Assembly: GCA_027348755.1 (NCBI GenBank)
Contig: DAIEOU010000027.1
Coordinates: 1-6,340 of the forward strand
Origin: an archaeon
Lineage (GTDB): Archaea > Nanobdellota > Nanobdellia > Pacearchaeales > GW2011-AR1
Reading direction: 5' to 3'
Length of the DNA: 6,340 nt
The notes below the pieces were generated by a model, which saw only the letters and a list, made by a program, of their open reading frames with translations, did no database searches and was not told the DNA's origin. Position numbers and translations under genes: made by a program. Position 1 is the first letter of the stretch. Each line of letters starts with the position of its first letter. Positions 6,042 to 6,340 of the stretch are shown piece after piece.

Positions 6042-6049
6042 TTTATAAA
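6042..6049 (+). promoter_or_regulatory. TATA box of kae1
   Basis: TTTATAAA, within the palindrome CTTTATAAAG, is centred about 25 nt before the ATG at 6071, so transcription would begin at or next to the start codon and the mRNA would be leaderless. A weak AAGGA (6063-6067) precedes the ATG by only 3 nt and would be largely excluded from such a transcript. The spacer 5958-6070 holds only the upstream terminator and this promoter. Confidence 0.65.
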
Positions 6050-6070
6050 GTTCTTTTCTTTTAAGGATGC

Positions 6071-6340
6071 ATGATACTCGGTATTGAAAGCACAGCACAT
6101 ACCTTCGGTGTTGGCATTGTCCATAAAGGGAAGATTCTTTCTAATGTAAGAGACATGTTTCATACTGATGCAGGAGGAATAGTTCCTGTTGAGGCTGCTA
6201 AACACCATAGACTTGTTGCAGATGATATATACTCTAAGGCGATACATGAAGCAGGCATATCGGAGAAGAAAATAAATGCAATAGCTTTTTCACAAGGTCC
6301 TGGGCTTTCTCCATGCCTTCTTGCTGGCAGGGACTTCGCA
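6071..6340 (+). CDS. kae1: Kae1/TsaD family tRNA N6-threonylcarbamoyladenosine synthesis protein (3' end outside window)
   Basis: The first 90 codons are present and run open to the window edge. The N-terminus MILGIESTAHTFGVGIV is the ASKHA-fold phosphate-1 region in its archaeal/eukaryotic (Kae1) form. GGIVPVEAAKHH (35-46) corresponds to the family's 'GGI-x-P-x-x-A-A-x-H-H' and AFSQGPGLSPCLLAG (72-86) to the 'QGPGL-x-x-C-L' loop. Kae1 is the catalytic subunit of KEOPS and transfers the threonylcarbamoyl group from TC-AMP to A37 of ANN-decoding tRNAs in the cytosol. The HxxxH metal-binding motif and any C-terminal Bud32 kinase fusion, found in some archaea, lie beyond the edge. The start is set by the conserved N-terminus and by the TATA box; an ATG at 6067 is out of frame. 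It is transcribed from its own promoter. Confidence 0.96.
   Translation, partial: MILGIESTAHTFGVGIVHKGKILSNVRDMFHTDAGGIVPVEAAKHHRLVADDIYSKAIHEAGISEKKINAIAFSQGPGLSPCLLAGRDFA

Overview
The window looks like part of an archaeal chromosome, most likely from a small-genome DPANN-type lineage (Micrarchaeota/Parvarchaeota-like); the phylum is a guess. Evidence for archaea is the Kae1-type N-terminus at the right edge, archaeal TATA boxes about 25 nt before start codons, several apparently leaderless genes, T-rich terminators, and a surface protein dense in N-X-S/T sequons with a C-terminal membrane anchor. The DNA is AT-rich (mid-30s % GC by eye), with heavy use of ATA for Ile and AGA for Arg.

Left block (1-4540, + strand): four tightly packed genes that probably form one transcription unit. 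The first is the 3' part of a large extracellular protein: Ig/cadherin-like modules, Gly/Ser linker, CARDB/NEW3-like module, helical hairpin with two cysteines, then a transmembrane anchor. It is followed by a MoxR-family AAA+ ATPase, a soluble DUF58 protein with a degenerate metal site, and a BatA-like membrane VWA protein with an intact MIDAS. Gaps are 37 nt, 2 nt and a 4-nt ATGA overlap. This is an archaeal version of the MoxR-DUF58-BatA cassette. In such systems a MoxR ATPase is thought to act with VWA proteins on envelope or metal-dependent clients; the surface protein is a plausible client or partner.

Middle block (4537-5785): a minus-strand single-pass membrane protein ends tail-to-tail with the VWA gene, the two stop codons sharing a TTAA. 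Its helical segment resembles DUF4129, a domain that commonly accompanies MoxR-DUF58 pairs, so it may be a fifth member of the system on the other strand. It diverges from a DUF192 gene across a 55-bp gap (5362-5416) holding one AT-rich element that can be read as a TATA box in both directions.

Right block (5781-6340): a strong TATA box, a near-perfect Shine-Dalgarno and a 40-codon gene for a very basic protein, followed by a hairpin plus T-tract terminator. Then comes a TATA box and the first 90 codons of kae1, the tRNA t6A-modification KEOPS subunit, cut by the window edge. No tRNA, rRNA, CRISPR array, insertion sequence or long repeat was seen.
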